64,000 nucleotides of DNA from Panulirus ornatus (lineage: Eukaryota; Arthropoda; Malacostraca; Decapoda; Palinuridae). The position numbers and the translations under genes were made by a program. The notes under the pieces are model-generated. The model saw only the letters and a program-made list of their open reading frames with translations, did not search any database and had not been told where the DNA came from. This document shows, in pieces, positions 1 to 12,863 of this stretch. How positions within the stretch are numbered: the stretch's first letter is position 1; each line of letters begins with the position of its first letter. The stretch is from the NCBI RefSeq assembly GCF_036320965.1, contig NC_092232.1:54139982-54203981 (forward strand), read 5' to 3'.

Positions 1-464
1 AGATGTGACCTCGAGCAGGTGGAGTCCGGTAACACGTATATGTAAATACAGAACGCTTCATTTTACACTAATTTGGTGGTAATTCGATGACGTGATCACA
101 TTTCAAAATTGCCAGTCTGCAAGTGGCAGGAAATTCCAACGAAATTATATCGTTGTATTGTATTCCATTCACCCATGACAATTATATACATCACATCTAA
201 CATTAAAATTTCTTATATGTTTTATCTCCTTTCTCATGGCACAGGATGTATGTCTATCGTATTTCATTTCCGTTTTTTTATCTCATTGTTTATTCATACG
301 ACTGAATGAGGTACTTTAATGTGTGCCTCCCCCCGTTCCATGAAGCACAGAAACACTCGAACAAAACCATAATGACTCAAAGTTTACTCCTTGTCTTTTG
401 AGTCGTGGAGCAAATGATGTTTTGGTTTACGGTGAGTCGGGACGCTGTTGTGGTCAACGGATGA
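1..464. other. No gene seen
   Basis: AT-rich sequence with short open stretches only. No repeat family, RNA gene or coding signal was recognised. Confidence 0.5.
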
Positions 465-487
465 GTGTGTGTGTGTGTGTGTGTGTG

Positions 488-534
<47 letters not shown>

Positions 535-542
535 GGGGGGGG
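465..542. repeat. Compound microsatellite (GT)n-(GA)n-G run
   Basis: An uninterrupted GT tract passes through a GGAA spacer into a GA tract and then a run of G. The purine-rich half is a mirror repeat. Confidence 0.95.
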
Positions 543-726
543 TTCAGGTCAGACCACTGTGGCTGGAATAATGGGATTCATGCTCGGCTGAAAACCCGAC
601 GAATCAGCGATTTTCATGACGATGATAGTTGAGAGGGTGGTAGGATCCCTGCTAACACCGCCACAGAGGCGAGCAGGGGTTCCGGACATCCGAAACATTA
701 CCTGAAGCTTCGATCTCATCCCTGGT

Positions 727-862
727 ACATACGTGAAGCTTTCGAATCATCATATGAACCTTCAATATCTCTTGGTACGTGAAGCTTTCGAATCATCATA
801 TGAACCTTCGATATCATCGATATCTCCTTCGATATCATCGATATCTCCTTGAAGCTGTCAGT
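727..862. repeat. Short degenerate tandem repeat
   Basis: A segment of about 46 bp beginning CGTGAAGCTTTCGAATCATC occurs twice. The second copy is followed by duplicated CCTTCGATATCATCGATATC units, each containing the palindrome GATATCATCGATATC. Confidence 0.75.
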
Positions 863-3239
863 TTATCACGTGAAGCTTCGATCTGTCCCGACGCTACGTG
901 AAGCATCGATTCGTATCACTAGATGATCGTGAAAAATGCCGCTCTGAAACATGCCTGAGATATGCTGCTTGGTATATGCCTAGATGGTATGTTGTTCTGA
1001 TTATACCCTTCAGAAGACTTACTAACCAGACTAGCATATCGCCTGAAACATACGTTGTCACAGATATATCGTCCCCGATACACTGTTCGGACATGTTATA
1101 CGAGACACCGACCGAGACATAATGCCACGGACGTCTCAAGAGACATGATGGCCTCGACAAATTACCGTAGGCAAGATGCATACATCACCGCCACTTCCAA
1201 TCACCAAACACTATTGCATTTTTCTCCAGATCTAATATTTTATGGTCACTGTAACAGCAATAAGTCGCAAACTTGTGTCGATATCACAGGAGTTACCGAC
1301 CAAAAGTCCTCAATATCACGGGAGGGCTTGAAATATGGGCCGGTTGGAGGCAAGAGAAACCCACTGATACGGCGCGCCGCCAGACGACCCTCCTGAAGAA
1401 GGCGTTGGGCAAGAGTTCGTCAGGTCCTCCAGCTGATAACATGCCATCACACTGACCGTAAGATACCGGATAACATGACTGATGAAACAGGTCAACAGTG
1501 ACGTGTGGAAGACAGAGCTGCTCACAGGCATAACTGTGTTCTTCATTCTTCTGTTTTAAGAAGCAGACGACCATGAGAATAATGCTAAATCTTGCTTGCT
1601 CTAAAAAGCCTACTTCGTCAAGCGTACGACTTAGAGCTGAATATGAAGAGCAGAAGGAAAGTGGCCAGCATCGCGTAACCGTCTGTCTAATGATTGTTAC
1701 GACATGTGATTGTCACGGTAATAATTGTCACCATCAGTGATTATGACCATTCATAACTGTCACTGCCAGTGATCCACCACTAATGATTGTCACTGCTAAT
1801 GATTACAGCCACCGATGGTTATCAGTACTTATGATTATCACCACAACAAATTATCAATACCAATCGATTAATCTTGACGCACAGTCTATCGTAATGCAGA
1901 AGGGTTATCAGTCATAGTCAGGATTACGATTATCTTAAAGTCACACCGTGAGATCAATAACATATATTCTTATTTCCTTCCTTTCTATGGAGACGTCATA
2001 AACACATCCTTCTCTCGTATGTAGATCATAAAAGTACTCCTCCACAAGGCACAGACCACCAGATGATTCGTACAATGAATAATTGATTCGCAAATTAAAA
2101 ACTGATAATCAAAGCTGATGGTTTATTCACATATCCATATCTTCGTGTATAACATATGCAGCTTCAGTAACTGAAGGACGTGCAAGATAAGGAGTCTCGC
2201 CAAGGTATGTGAGTACATCTCAGACAATCGTCTGGAACACTTCGAGTCACAGTTCGAAACCTATTCGTATATCTCAGAATTCTGCAGTTTCTGCAGTCCA
2301 GAGAAGGTACTCAGCTACCGACTGTTTCTATTCAAAGCAGCTGGGGTAGATGAGGGAATTTTGAGAACTGCTTGTAGGAGAAGTGGTAAATATATTTGAG
2401 TCCTTTCTCCTGCTTCTATAGACTTGAACACTCCTCTTTCTCCTCCTTCACTGTTGACGCGTCGCTTCTGCTAGTGACCATCACCCACATAATTAAGATC
2501 AAGTGAGATTTAAACTAAGTTTCAACATATTTTAACAGCATCTTAACGCATCTCCGTGCTCGTTAGTGACCTGAAGTGAGATGAGAGACAATGAAAACTG
2601 CAAAGAGAAAGCCTATGAGAAGGATCGCAATGAAGATAGGAATTAAGCGACGCAAACGGGTTATTGAAAGACAACGAAAGGTGTCAACATGACGGTATGG
2701 TATGACAGAGATGGATACATGTGTAAATATACAGAAAGAGATGGAGATGGATAGATAGACAGGTCGACAGAGAGGAAGGGAGATATACAGAGAGCAGAAA
2801 GAGACAGGGAGACATACAGGCAGGAGCATAATAACGCCAAGAAACGAGACGGTAAGACAACGCTAATGCAAAAAGCGAGGAATTTAAAGACTTACGAGAG
2901 GGTGGGTGTGGGGGGAGAGGGGAGAAAGGCAGAAGCCATGGGGGTTAAGACCCCAGAAAAACTTTCTCTCAGCTCTGGTTAATTACCATCTAATTCGCAA
3001 ATTACTTCTTTGTATTGGAGGATTTGGGGATCCGATCCGATCATCAGGGCATGAAACATTACCAGCCCAACTGTTCGGCGCGTGGGTTGCCATCATACAC
3101 ACCACAAACATATAATACGTATCATACTTGAGAAAGCGTAACTCACACACAATTCGTTTTTCGTAACTCTTAATTTTTCTTCGGTGAGCGCTACACGCTG
3201 TGTCCATTTGGCAAAATCTCACCGTAAGTTCTGTTGATT
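863..3239. other. No gene seen; weak degenerate repeats
   Basis: Only short open frames that look random. Around 1690-1860 a degenerate motif resembling TGATTGTCACTGC recurs several times and may be a decayed minisatellite. No transposon protein was recognised. Confidence 0.45.
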
Positions 3240-4377
<1,138 letters not shown>

Positions 4378-4439
4378 GCAAATTAGCTTCATCTCACAAC
4401 ACGCAACCCCTCTACAGACTTCCACATCCCACCTTGTGC

Positions 4440-4765
4440 ATGGCACACACTTCATCCTCACGTGTAAGCAGTGTTACCCTAGATACCTCTCATTCCTCGC
4501 TCCACTTCCCTAGTTTCGTTTGTTCTCACACGATCCCATTCTTCCTCTAATTTCTCTGGGGTATCTCCGCCCATTACCACCTTTTTTCTCAAACTCACTG
4601 GTTTTCGTAACCCTCTTCTTACCCATATAGAATCCTATTTCTTACTAAAGCAGCAGCAGATTTTTTCAGTCACCTCCACCAACCAATGATCAGCTCCCGC
4701 TAGCTTCCCGTCTCCGCACATTCACATCCAATAGTCTCTCTTTGACAGGTATATCAAGTATCGCT
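4440..4765 (-). pseudogene. LINE endonuclease end and linker relic
   Basis: The minus strand reads, near 4690, a GADHWLVEV segment that resembles the SDHxLV motif closing the apurinic-endonuclease domain of non-LTR retrotransposons. After one stop it continues in the same frame with a basic segment and the peptide GGDTPEKLEEEWDRVRTN at about 4510-4575. The order (endonuclease end, linker, then reverse transcriptase at lower coordinates) is right for a single minus-strand LINE whose first ~290 reverse-transcriptase-frame residues were lost and replaced by (CT)n. Alternatively this is a separate LINE that landed beside the other relic. The motif reading is direct; the family assignment is inference. 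Confidence 0.6.
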
Positions 4766-4949
4766 TAACCCGGTAATGCCCTGTTCCGCTCAGCCACGTA
4801 TACGTATGCTATAAGTGGTTGATAATACCGTCTGCGTTTTTGTAGATACTGAAATTAAATTTTTTTATAGAATAACAGCAAGATTAATGTACGTGCCATG
4901 AAGATAGGCATAAGGGATAGATAACTGATTTTATAACCAATAAATAGAA

Positions 4950-5260
4950 TGTCTTTAGAAATAGAGTTGGATTGCAATGGGAGACTTTAACATGCCAATG
5001 TCGAGGTGAGGAGAACCTCTCCCCAGAAGCACCAGATATGGAGCCTATATAAACCTGCTGGTAAACCTTTAATGTAACTCGTCAAGAAAACTACCCTGAG
5101 ACGTGACCATCACCAACGTATTTCCTAGTTCAGTTCATGGGTCTCAGTCGTAATGTCATTCCTAACGAATTACATTTAAAGTGGGTTTCAATGCTGCTTT
5201 TAATGATGGTCACTGCGACAGGTCGAGAAGAAGAAAGGTTACCAGATTTCAGACCCATTA
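4950..5260 (+). pseudogene. CR1/Jockey-group LINE endonuclease relic
   Basis: At about 4968 the plus strand encodes AMGDFNMP, matching the GDFN(x)P catalytic-domain motif of LINE apurinic endonucleases. Further downstream are stretches compatible with the following region (LLVNL near 5055 and TITNVFPSSVHGSQ near 5110), broken by stops and a frameshift. Only part of the domain survives and no intact frame exists. It is in the opposite orientation to the RTE-like relic just upstream, so it is a separate insertion. The group name is inferred from the motif style. Confidence 0.6.
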
Positions 5261-5942
5261 CATTATAATGGTCTTATCATCTTCCTTCAGATGATGTGTC
5301 GGGGTGACATCGTATATAAAATCGATAAGGAGGTAGATCTTGGGAAAGGTTCTGAAAGCCATTCAGGTAGTAAGGGGACGGTATGTATACCAGTGCTTGA
5401 GAGATGGTCATTCTTTCTAGATTTTAAGCCCAAATGGCAGAACACTGTATCAAAGAACTAACTGTCTCTTGTCCATGAAAATAACATACAAGGAACTCAG
5501 AGGAGATCAATAACTAACATGATGATATATTTAACACTAATGATATTTGCTTAACTTCAGTGCTTGCTGCTGTATGTATCGTTCAATATAGTTCAAATTG
5601 CTGTTCATAAGGGCGCATGAATGCCTTTATTCCCTTGTACACCCGATTTCCATTAACTTTCTACTCATGTTTAATACTGTTTTGATACACGTACATATCT
5701 TTTACATCCGTCTATATTCAAAACTTCATTGACCATTCTGCTGGACTGTCAAAATCTCATTGAAATGTTTCAAAGTCTCGTTCGTGCGTGGTTCAGCCTC
5801 CCAGTGCTGTATCATCTGCAATTTAGGAAATCGTACATTTGAGGCACCACAGTTCTACATTGTTTATATTATAGAATGAATGAGGCTAAGGGTCGACCAG
5901 TGTTGCACTCCACTATGTTCAGCCAGTCAAGGCTTCAATATT

Positions 5943-5944
<2 letters not shown>
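5261..5944. other. No gene seen
   Basis: AT-rich sequence without long open frames or recognised repeats. It may include further decayed LINE sequence continuing from the endonuclease relic. Confidence 0.45.

Positions 5945-6028
<84 letters not shown>
5945..6028. repeat. (TA)n microsatellite
   Basis: Perfect tract directly abutting the A-rich tail of the minus-strand SINE that follows. Confidence 0.97.
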
Positions 6029-6031
<3 letters not shown>

Positions 6032-6268
6032 CTTTTTTTTATTTTTCAAACTATTCGCCATTTCCCGCGTTAGCGAGGTAGCGTTAAGAACAGAGGACTG
6101 GGCCTTTTTTGGAATATCCTCACCTGGCCCCCTCTGTTCCTTCTTTTGGAAAATTAAAAAAAAAACGAGAGGGGAGGATTTCCTGCCCCCCGCTCCCTCC
6201 CCTTTTAGTCGCCTTCTACGACACGCAGGGAATACGTGGGAAGTATTCTTAATCCCCTATCCCCAGGG

Positions 6269-6271
<3 letters not shown>
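6029..6271 (-). mobile_element. SINE-like repeat with LINE-type tail, copy 1
   Basis: Non-coding repeat of about 230 bp read on the minus strand. The head is TATCCCTGGGGATAGGGGAT, followed by CCCACGTATTCCCTGCGTGT and GTCGTAGAAGGCGACTAAAA, an oligo-T/A middle, and a 3' end complementary to CCCGCGTTAGCGAGGTAGCG, then an A-rich tail and (TA)n. The same unit recurs at 12.1, 35.6, 46.1 and 60.3 kb, with the head alone at 57.2 kb. No tRNA A or B box was recognised in the head, so the promoter origin is unknown. The 3' end matches the tail of the LINE at 58 kb. This copy is nearly identical to the one at 35.6 kb. Confidence 0.85.

Positions 6272-6345
<74 letters not shown>
6272..6345. repeat. (TA)n microsatellite
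   Basis: Perfect tract joining the SINE head on the left to a tRNA-derived SINE on the right. Confidence 0.97.
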
Positions 6346-6348
<3 letters not shown>

Positions 6349-6590
6349 GGAGGCTGCATGGATTCGAATCATGGACTCGACATTCGGCCCACAGCAATTA
6401 CAGATGTTCCTCCTCCGCTCGGAGCTGGTCGATGAATGGGTACCTGTCCTACCCTGGGATGTGTATGTGTGTATATACATGGTCGTAAAGACATAGTAAA
6501 TGTATACAAGGTTAAGAAATGGGGGCAGCATGAGTGTAAAGCCCCCTCTCCCTTTAACACGCATACAGTAATCATAAATTGTAATCACAT
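6346..6590 (+). mobile_element. tRNA-derived SINE, diverged 5'-truncated copy
   Basis: A B-box-like GGATTCGAATCATGG lies near 6357. It is followed by a body resembling the minus-strand SINEs at 25.0 and 43.5 kb (compare GGTCGATGAATGGGTACCTG here with GGTCAATAAAATGGGTACCTGG at 43.5 kb). The A-box part is missing, apparently lost at the (TA)n junction. The stretch GTGTAAAGCCCCCTCTCCC and the AT-rich sequence after it may be the SINE 3' region or unrelated. The copy begins immediately at the end of the (TA)n tract. Confidence 0.6.
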
Positions 6591-6740
6591 ACACACTACA
6601 GACTCAGGTCAAACAGAGAATTGTAGTGATGGCGAGAAATGTTCTGGGGGGGGGGGGGAACCAGGGGCTGAGTAATTGTTAAGTGTGGCCCATTACCTGC
6701 TCCTTAATTACAGCGAGGGAGAGTGCTGTGTGCACTGGGG

Positions 6741-6992
6741 TCAGAGAAATAAGAACAGGGAATAAAGAAGTGAAGGAGATGATGGTGAGGGAGGGAGCCA
6801 GACAGAGAGAGAGAGAGGGAATGTGAAGGTATCGTGAGGGAATAAGAGAAATATAAACAAAGAGAGGGAGAGGAAAAGATGAAAAAAAAAAAAGAGGAAG
6901 AGAAGGGAAGGAGAGGGGAGGAGGTGAGAGAAAGAGGAGGTAGAGAGAGAGAGAACCAGACAGAGTGAGAGTATGAAGTCACAGTGAGAGAA

Positions 6993-7066
<74 letters not shown>

Positions 7067-7083
7067 AAAGGAGATGAGAGGAG
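6741..7083. repeat. Polypurine region with (GA)n core
   Basis: The plus strand is almost entirely purine over about 340 bp, with a perfect (GA)n core at 6997-7063. Open frames across it are by-products of the repeat. Confidence 0.9.
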
Positions 7084-8213
7084 GTGACAGAAATGAGAGA
7101 TGTGATGGAGGTACAGGAAAGAGACGACGAAGTGGGTCGAAATGCTTGGGGGAGATGAATGACACTTTTGGGAGATAAAAGTGAGAGAATTTGGAAAAAG
7201 ACGTGGAGGAAATGAGGCCAGTAAAGGTGACAGGTGAGAGGCTGGGAGAGGAACACAAGGAGCGAGTCAACACTTATAAGATGAGGGAAAAAAACAGAAA
7301 AAGAGGCCAAGGTCGGTAAGGGAAGCGATGCCATTATGGACGTTCTTAAGTTTGGGAGAAAACGGGAAAGTTTGAGAGAAAACGGGAAAGATCAGAAGGA
7401 GAGCAATTGGATGAAGAGAAGAGTAGGTTCAGAAGTTTAGTTCGGTGAGGTGTAAACACGATTTCTCCTAGTATGTTTTTCTGAATCCCACTCGTTCCCT
7501 AAAATTAGATTTGAAACACTCCAGTTTTAGCTCTGCAGTAAACATTAACGTACGGGCATAACCATATCGATCTCTCTCTTCACGAAATGACGTCTCCAGC
7601 AAATCACTTTTCTTCAACCGATCCTTTACGTCATCCGTGGTGTTGCTGTCCTCACCTTGTTCTACAGGTATTACTTCTGTTACTACCCTCGTGAGCTAGT
7701 TTGCCTGAGTTCCCGCCGTTAGCTCGTGTCTGGTTGCTGTTCTTCCATAGATTTTGTGTGAAGGCGAGCCACACGAGGTTTGGTCGTTGTGGCACTTCCT
7801 GCTTACCTGGAACAACGGGGCCCTGGAATCCCCTTACCTCAAACAACAGGGCTCTGGAATCCCTTACCTGGAACAAAGAAACTGTACGTTTCCATTTTTC
7901 TTCGTGCAGCCGCTCCACCCGTAACATTCAGGACCACAGACACATTTTTTTTTAGTCTGTATGCCATTCGTTCGAAAGGGCCGTGTCAGTTAATGTAAAA
8001 TTTAAAGAATAGATAGATAAATGAATAGATGAAGATAAGATCACAAGTTGAACTAAGTTGAAGGAAAGAGAGAGATGTGGTGAAGTAAAGCTTAGCAGAG
8101 GAGTATCAAGGATCGAATCTGGCGGAAAAAAAAAAAAAAAGAGGAAGATCAGAAGTAGGATTAGGGAAAGTGTTAGATCGGTAGTTAACCTTGGCAGAGG
8201 AAAGAGGAAGATC
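7084..8213. other. No gene seen
   Basis: Mixed sequence with a duplicated TTTGAGAGAAAACGGGAAAG-type motif near 7350-7395, a GGGCCCTGGAATCCCTTACC-type duplication at 7800-7870, and an A run near 8126-8142. No coding signal was found. Confidence 0.45.

Positions 8214-8279
<66 letters not shown>
8214..8279. repeat. (GA)n microsatellite
   Basis: Perfect dinucleotide tract. Confidence 0.97.
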
Positions 8280-8281
<2 letters not shown>

Positions 8282-8426
8282 GGGTCTCCCAGCCAATTCC
8301 AGGTTCGTGAAGCATGATACTCAAGATTGGTGTGAGTTTCAGCCGAGGTCAGGGAGGCGAAACAGGGTAATAGCGGAGGAAGGTGGAGGTAATTATATCC
8401 ACTGTTGGTGCAGGTGTTCCCTTACT

Positions 8427-8772
8427 GCTGGTGCTGGAACTGGTGCTGGAAGTGGCGCTGCTGGTGCTGGAACTGGTGCTGGAAGTGGCGCTGCTGGTGC
8501 TGGAACTGGTGCTGGAAGTGGCGCTGCTGGTGCTGGAACTGGTGCTGCTGGTGCTGGAACTGGTGCTGGAAGTGGCGCTGCTGGTGCTGGAAGCGGCGCT
8601 GCTGGTGCTGGAAGCGGCGCTGCTGGTGCTGGAAGTGGCGCTGCTGGTGCTGGAACTGGTGCTGGAACTGGTGTTGCTGATGCTGGTATTGGTGCTGGAA
8701 GTGGCGCTGCTGGTGCTGCAAGCGGCGCTGCTGGTGCTGGAAGTGGCGCTGCTGGTGCTGCAACCTGCCTGG
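8427..8772. repeat. 18-bp GC-rich minisatellite
   Basis: About 19 tandem units related to GCTGGTGCTGGAACTGGT, with variants ending in AGTGGC and AGCGGC. The period is a multiple of three and contains no stop, so several frames on both strands stay open. In one frame it would encode a Gly/Ala-rich polypeptide. There is no supporting start, splice or conserved context, so it is treated as non-coding. Confidence 0.9.
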
Positions 8773-8903
8773 TGCTGGGATTGGTGCCACTACTGGTCCC
8801 GGTGGTGCAGGCGCCTCCCGTACTGGTGGAGGTAATGGCGTTTGTCGTACTCTTTCTGGTACTGGCGTTCACAGAGCTGGAGCCTCAGTCCTATCATCTT
8901 ACC

Positions 8904-9012
8904 TGTGGGTATACCTTTTCCAGTGGGTATACTTGTAGTAATGGGTATACCTTTGTCAGTGGGTATACCAGTATTGATGGATATACCTTTACCGTTGGGT
9001 AAAGGTATATCT
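8904..9012. repeat. Degenerate GGTATACC tandem repeat
   Basis: Five to six units of 18-24 bp, each carrying GGGTATACCTTT or a close variant. GGTATACC is a perfect palindrome, so each unit could form a small hairpin. Confidence 0.8.
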
Positions 9013-10250
9013 TAACACGTAAAGAGTAGCATGTGAGCGTGACCTTGTAAGTCCTTTATATGGTGTAGGAGGAGAGAGAACGCTGTCAAACATGCCGCGC
9101 GTTCAACAGTGTACGATGCCCCACCTCTGTGCGTTCACCTGTACGCTCTATTAGCCCTATAACATCATGGTAGAGGCAGATGGTACCGCGAAGATGCACA
9201 GGTGGTTGGTTGGTTGGTCGACAGGTATATAAGAACGTCCTATTTTCATCCCAGGTCCATAGATCGTACCGACGAGGCAATGGTAGGGCACGTCATTGGG
9301 CGCAGTTGCTCGTTTGGCGATGTTCCAGACGCACGTTTTGGTCCACGGATGCAGGAAAACACGACGGCGCAAATGTTTAATGCGTGGTGTTGGCGGGGAG
9401 GGTGGGTGGTGGAGGGGTCGGTTTTATATAACACCCTCCACATCGGACGTGTTTGTCCTGACGTGTGCGAGAATATTATTCCGCACCTGAAATGGAGCTG
9501 GGGGGGAGGGAGATGGGGCCCCCTCCCCCCTCCAACACTTACTAATTATCCAACATGATGGTGCTGCTGATGTCTCCCTCCCCTCGCCCCCTCCTCCTCC
9601 TCCACCTCCCCACCCAACGTGTCCCTCATTAAAGTGAGGACGTGAGGGGGTTTCCTCGATCAGCGGATCTCTCGCAGGTGGAGCAGACGAAGGGGTAAGC
9701 GCGCCCCCAGTTCCGTGGCCTCGTCTCTCATCACCAGATGACGTCTCGTCCCCTCTCCACCTGGGGGTGGTGTGAGTGTGGGGTTATCATCGAGGCTGCG
9801 GTGTACACAATAAAGGCCAGGTGGAGGAGGAGGAGGAGGTTCTCGGCTCCGACCAGCAGTAATTGACGCAGTCACGCCCGGGATATTGCACATCTCGAGT
9901 TACCTGCAAACATTCTGGGAAACGGCTGATGGCAGCCTCCATGTTGGGGTCGTCTGACCACAGACAAAAAAAGCTTTTCCTTGATTCGTCTGGTCGCTTT
10001 GCTGGAAACCCATTCTTGTACCCCTGGCTGGAGAGGTGTATTCAGTTGTTAAGTATTGGTCATTCCCTCCCGTACCTACCCCTGTGTTATCCCTCCCGTA
10101 CGTACCCCTGAAAGAATATTACTGTTAGTGATGCAAGTGGAGACACGAGTAGTGGGCCTGATGCTGGTATTGTGGAGACAGTAAACACTGGACCTGTTGC
10201 TACTACTGGTGACAGTGACGCATTAAAACTGAGATCCAGACAGACAGACA
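9013..10250. other. No gene seen
   Basis: Relatively GC-rich sequence with C/T-rich runs near 9500-9620 and a GGAGGAGGAGG run near 9826. Several open frames of 60-118 codons overlap on both strands, with no motif or agreement between them. Confidence 0.45.

Positions 10251-10316
<66 letters not shown>
10251..10316. repeat. (CA)n microsatellite
   Basis: Perfect tract preceded and followed by (GACA)-type tetranucleotide repeats. Confidence 0.97.
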
Positions 10317-10318
<2 letters not shown>

Positions 10319-10450
10319 CGGACGGACAAACAAACAGACAGACAGAAATGATGATTAATATTAGATTTGATGAACGAAAGATCTTGCAGCCACACTTTCA
10401 TTTCTCTTGTGCTTTATCTGGATCTGTTATACAAGAAGATATAATAAGTA

Positions 10451-10454
<4 letters not shown>

Positions 10455-10538
<84 letters not shown>
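10455..10538. repeat. (TA)n microsatellite
   Basis: Perfect tract of about 84 bp. Confidence 0.97.
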
Positions 10539-10541
<3 letters not shown>

Positions 10542-11514
10542 TGTATATATGTTTGTATGTTAAACAGTGTTCTCAGTGTTGATCATGGAGTAATACCATA
10601 CAGTATTATAGCGTCAGGAGCCACTGGTGTCGTTGAGGAACACAACCTGGGTAAGAATGGTCAGTAAACCATGGCTTGGATGATATACTTTAATGGCCCA
10701 AAACTCCAGTGTTGGACAATGGGCTCTGCTCCCATTGATTCAAATTTCCTCGTTATTTCTTCCTTTCTTTTTCTTTTCGTGTTGGTTAATAAAGTTGCAA
10801 AAATACGTACATTGATTAATGAGAATTTATGTATCAGGTTATTTTTTTCGTCGTTGAATTTGATTTCAGGGTAAAATTGTTTGTAATAAAAGGATAAATG
10901 AAGATGTCGAGTTTTCAAAGTATGAGAATGTTCTGCAATATCGAATGAAGGAAAGTTCTTTTTTTTCTCTCTCTTTCTAATCATTTTCTATTGCCTCACT
11001 TTTTCCATGCATTTAGATTAGCTTGCCTGTCAGCTATAACGTGGCAGAAAAACAATATACGTATATATATATTTTTTTCATTTCCCTGAGATCTGGAACC
11101 TTATTTTGAAATACGAGGATGATGATTTTTTTTTCCACTCATTTTACTTCTGGGGGAAAATATTTTTGATGTTGGGTATATATATATCAAGCGTTTGTTT
11201 TCACTTGCCCGATGAGACCAGTTGAGTTACGGGCAAGCAGTAGAGAAGGTATTTCTTGCGTCAGTGTTTCCTAAGTGAGGCAGAGGAGGCGAGGATCAGG
11301 TGTTGGCTCTGAGGAAAGTCCAGATGAAATAGTTGGACAACCACAAGATCTTGTATGTGGTATTGACGGATCTGGGGTAAGCATATGGTCGGGTGGTGGA
11401 TAGAAGTCCACTGTGGGAGGATTTTATGAGAGTATGGTGGTGGAGGAAAGATTTTTGAAGCAGTGAGGAGTTTTGATCATTAGAGAGTTAGGCATGTGTG
11501 CTGGTAGGAAGAGA
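10539..11514. other. No gene seen
   Basis: AT-rich sequence with short homopolymer runs and no recognised repeat or coding signal. Confidence 0.45.
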
Positions 11515-11551
11515 AGAGAGTGTGTCTATGTGTTTGTGTGGATGTGTATGT

Positions 11552-11633
<82 letters not shown>
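11515..11633. repeat. Interrupted (GT)n microsatellite
   Basis: GT repeat with occasional TA interruptions over about 120 bp. Confidence 0.95.
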
Positions 11634-11635
<2 letters not shown>

Positions 11636-12119
11636 ATGTGTAATTATGATGTGCAAGCATTATATACTGATTAATTAATGAACTTATTTCTTCAAACAGG
11701 CTAAAAGCCATGGAAGCAAATGTAGTTAATTTTACGTTCATTATGCTGCTCAGCTGGTGGTAAATTACCTAAACTTGTGAAAAAAGGTTGATTCATTTTG
11801 ATATAAAACATTCTAAGTTACTGGTCCACCTATTTCATGATATACTTCATAATCAGATATATACCATGATATACGTATCCCTAAATATACCTTATATCCA
11901 TATCACGAATTCGATAACATACTTGAACATAATTTATTACTGTCTTATCATCTATCTCTCGTTATATTCTTATCTTGGTCGAAGTCAGGGATACACGTCG
12001 CGTTCAAATGCCCAGCCGAAGCTTCGGAGACTACAGGAGCAAATGACTGAATTGGTCATCCAGACTACATGTTGCGTAAGACGCGTATGATTATCATCAT
12101 CTTTACTTGTTCCTTGCAA
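11634..12119. other. No gene seen
   Basis: AT-rich. A 100-codon open frame on the plus strand (11788-12090) has no recognisable features. Confidence 0.4.
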
Positions 12120-12122
12120 GCA

Positions 12123-12275
12123 TGTTCTCTATTTCCCGCGTGCGTGAGGTAGCGTCAGGAACAACTGAATGACCCGTAGAGGAAGGAAGAAAAAGAATCT
12201 TTTGACTTTTTCCTCTGTTCTTTCTTTTCGATTCGTGGGGAGTATTCTATCTCCCCCTCTCCCCACAGATGATTA
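12123..12275 (-). mobile_element. SINE-like repeat, copy 2 (diverged)
   Basis: The plus strand reads ATTTCCCGCGTGCGTGAGGTAGCG near 12130, then TTCCTCTGTTCTTTCTTTTC and GGGGAGTATTCTATCTCCCC. These are mutated forms of the tail, middle and head of the SINE at 6.0 kb. An internal deletion and many substitutions make it clearly older. Confidence 0.7.
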
Positions 12276-12406
12276 TCTCCCTACTTCCCGATATTAGCAT
12301 AACTAGATAATGATTATGATTGACTTAGTAAATATATGAATAGATATGAACTCGGGCGTATATCTGTATACAGGAGAAAGATATACACGCACAGAAATAT
12401 GTTCAT

Positions 12407-12410
<4 letters not shown>

Positions 12411-12446
<36 letters not shown>
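12411..12446. repeat. (CA)n microsatellite
   Basis: Perfect tract of about 36 bp, shorter than most in the window. Confidence 0.95.
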
Positions 12447-12450
<4 letters not shown>

Positions 12451-12863
12451 ACAAAACACTTACAGACGGATAGGTAGATAGGTCAATAGATAGAGAAAGA
12501 GAGAGTAAGAGGGACATATATGTGTCCCATATAAAGGGACGCCATGCAACTTGAATTAGCACGACCCGTCTAACTGGCCCGAGGGAAGAATTGACGCACT
12601 CCGTGACTAGGGGGGAAAGGGGGGGAGGGGCGATGGGGGGAGGGGGGAGCCTCCATTTGCAGCCTCTGGCCATCTGGATGCAGCAGCAGCAGCTGCCCCA
12701 GACGAAGATGGCGTCCGCCCACCACCCACAAATGACTCCCTGAAATACGTTCTTGGTCGTGAATGAAATCGTGCTCAGTGTTTTACTGGTGGGAGGTCCT
12801 CCACCCTGGGCTGGGTACACACGTGATCGAATTTGTGGCGATTTTTGCGAAAGAGATGAGTCT

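Noticed and set aside
8058..9002. 314-codon open frame with Glu/Arg and Gly/Ala repeats
   Set aside because: It consists of a (GA)n tract, the 18-bp minisatellite and the GGTATACC repeat read in frame; no unique protein segment supports it.
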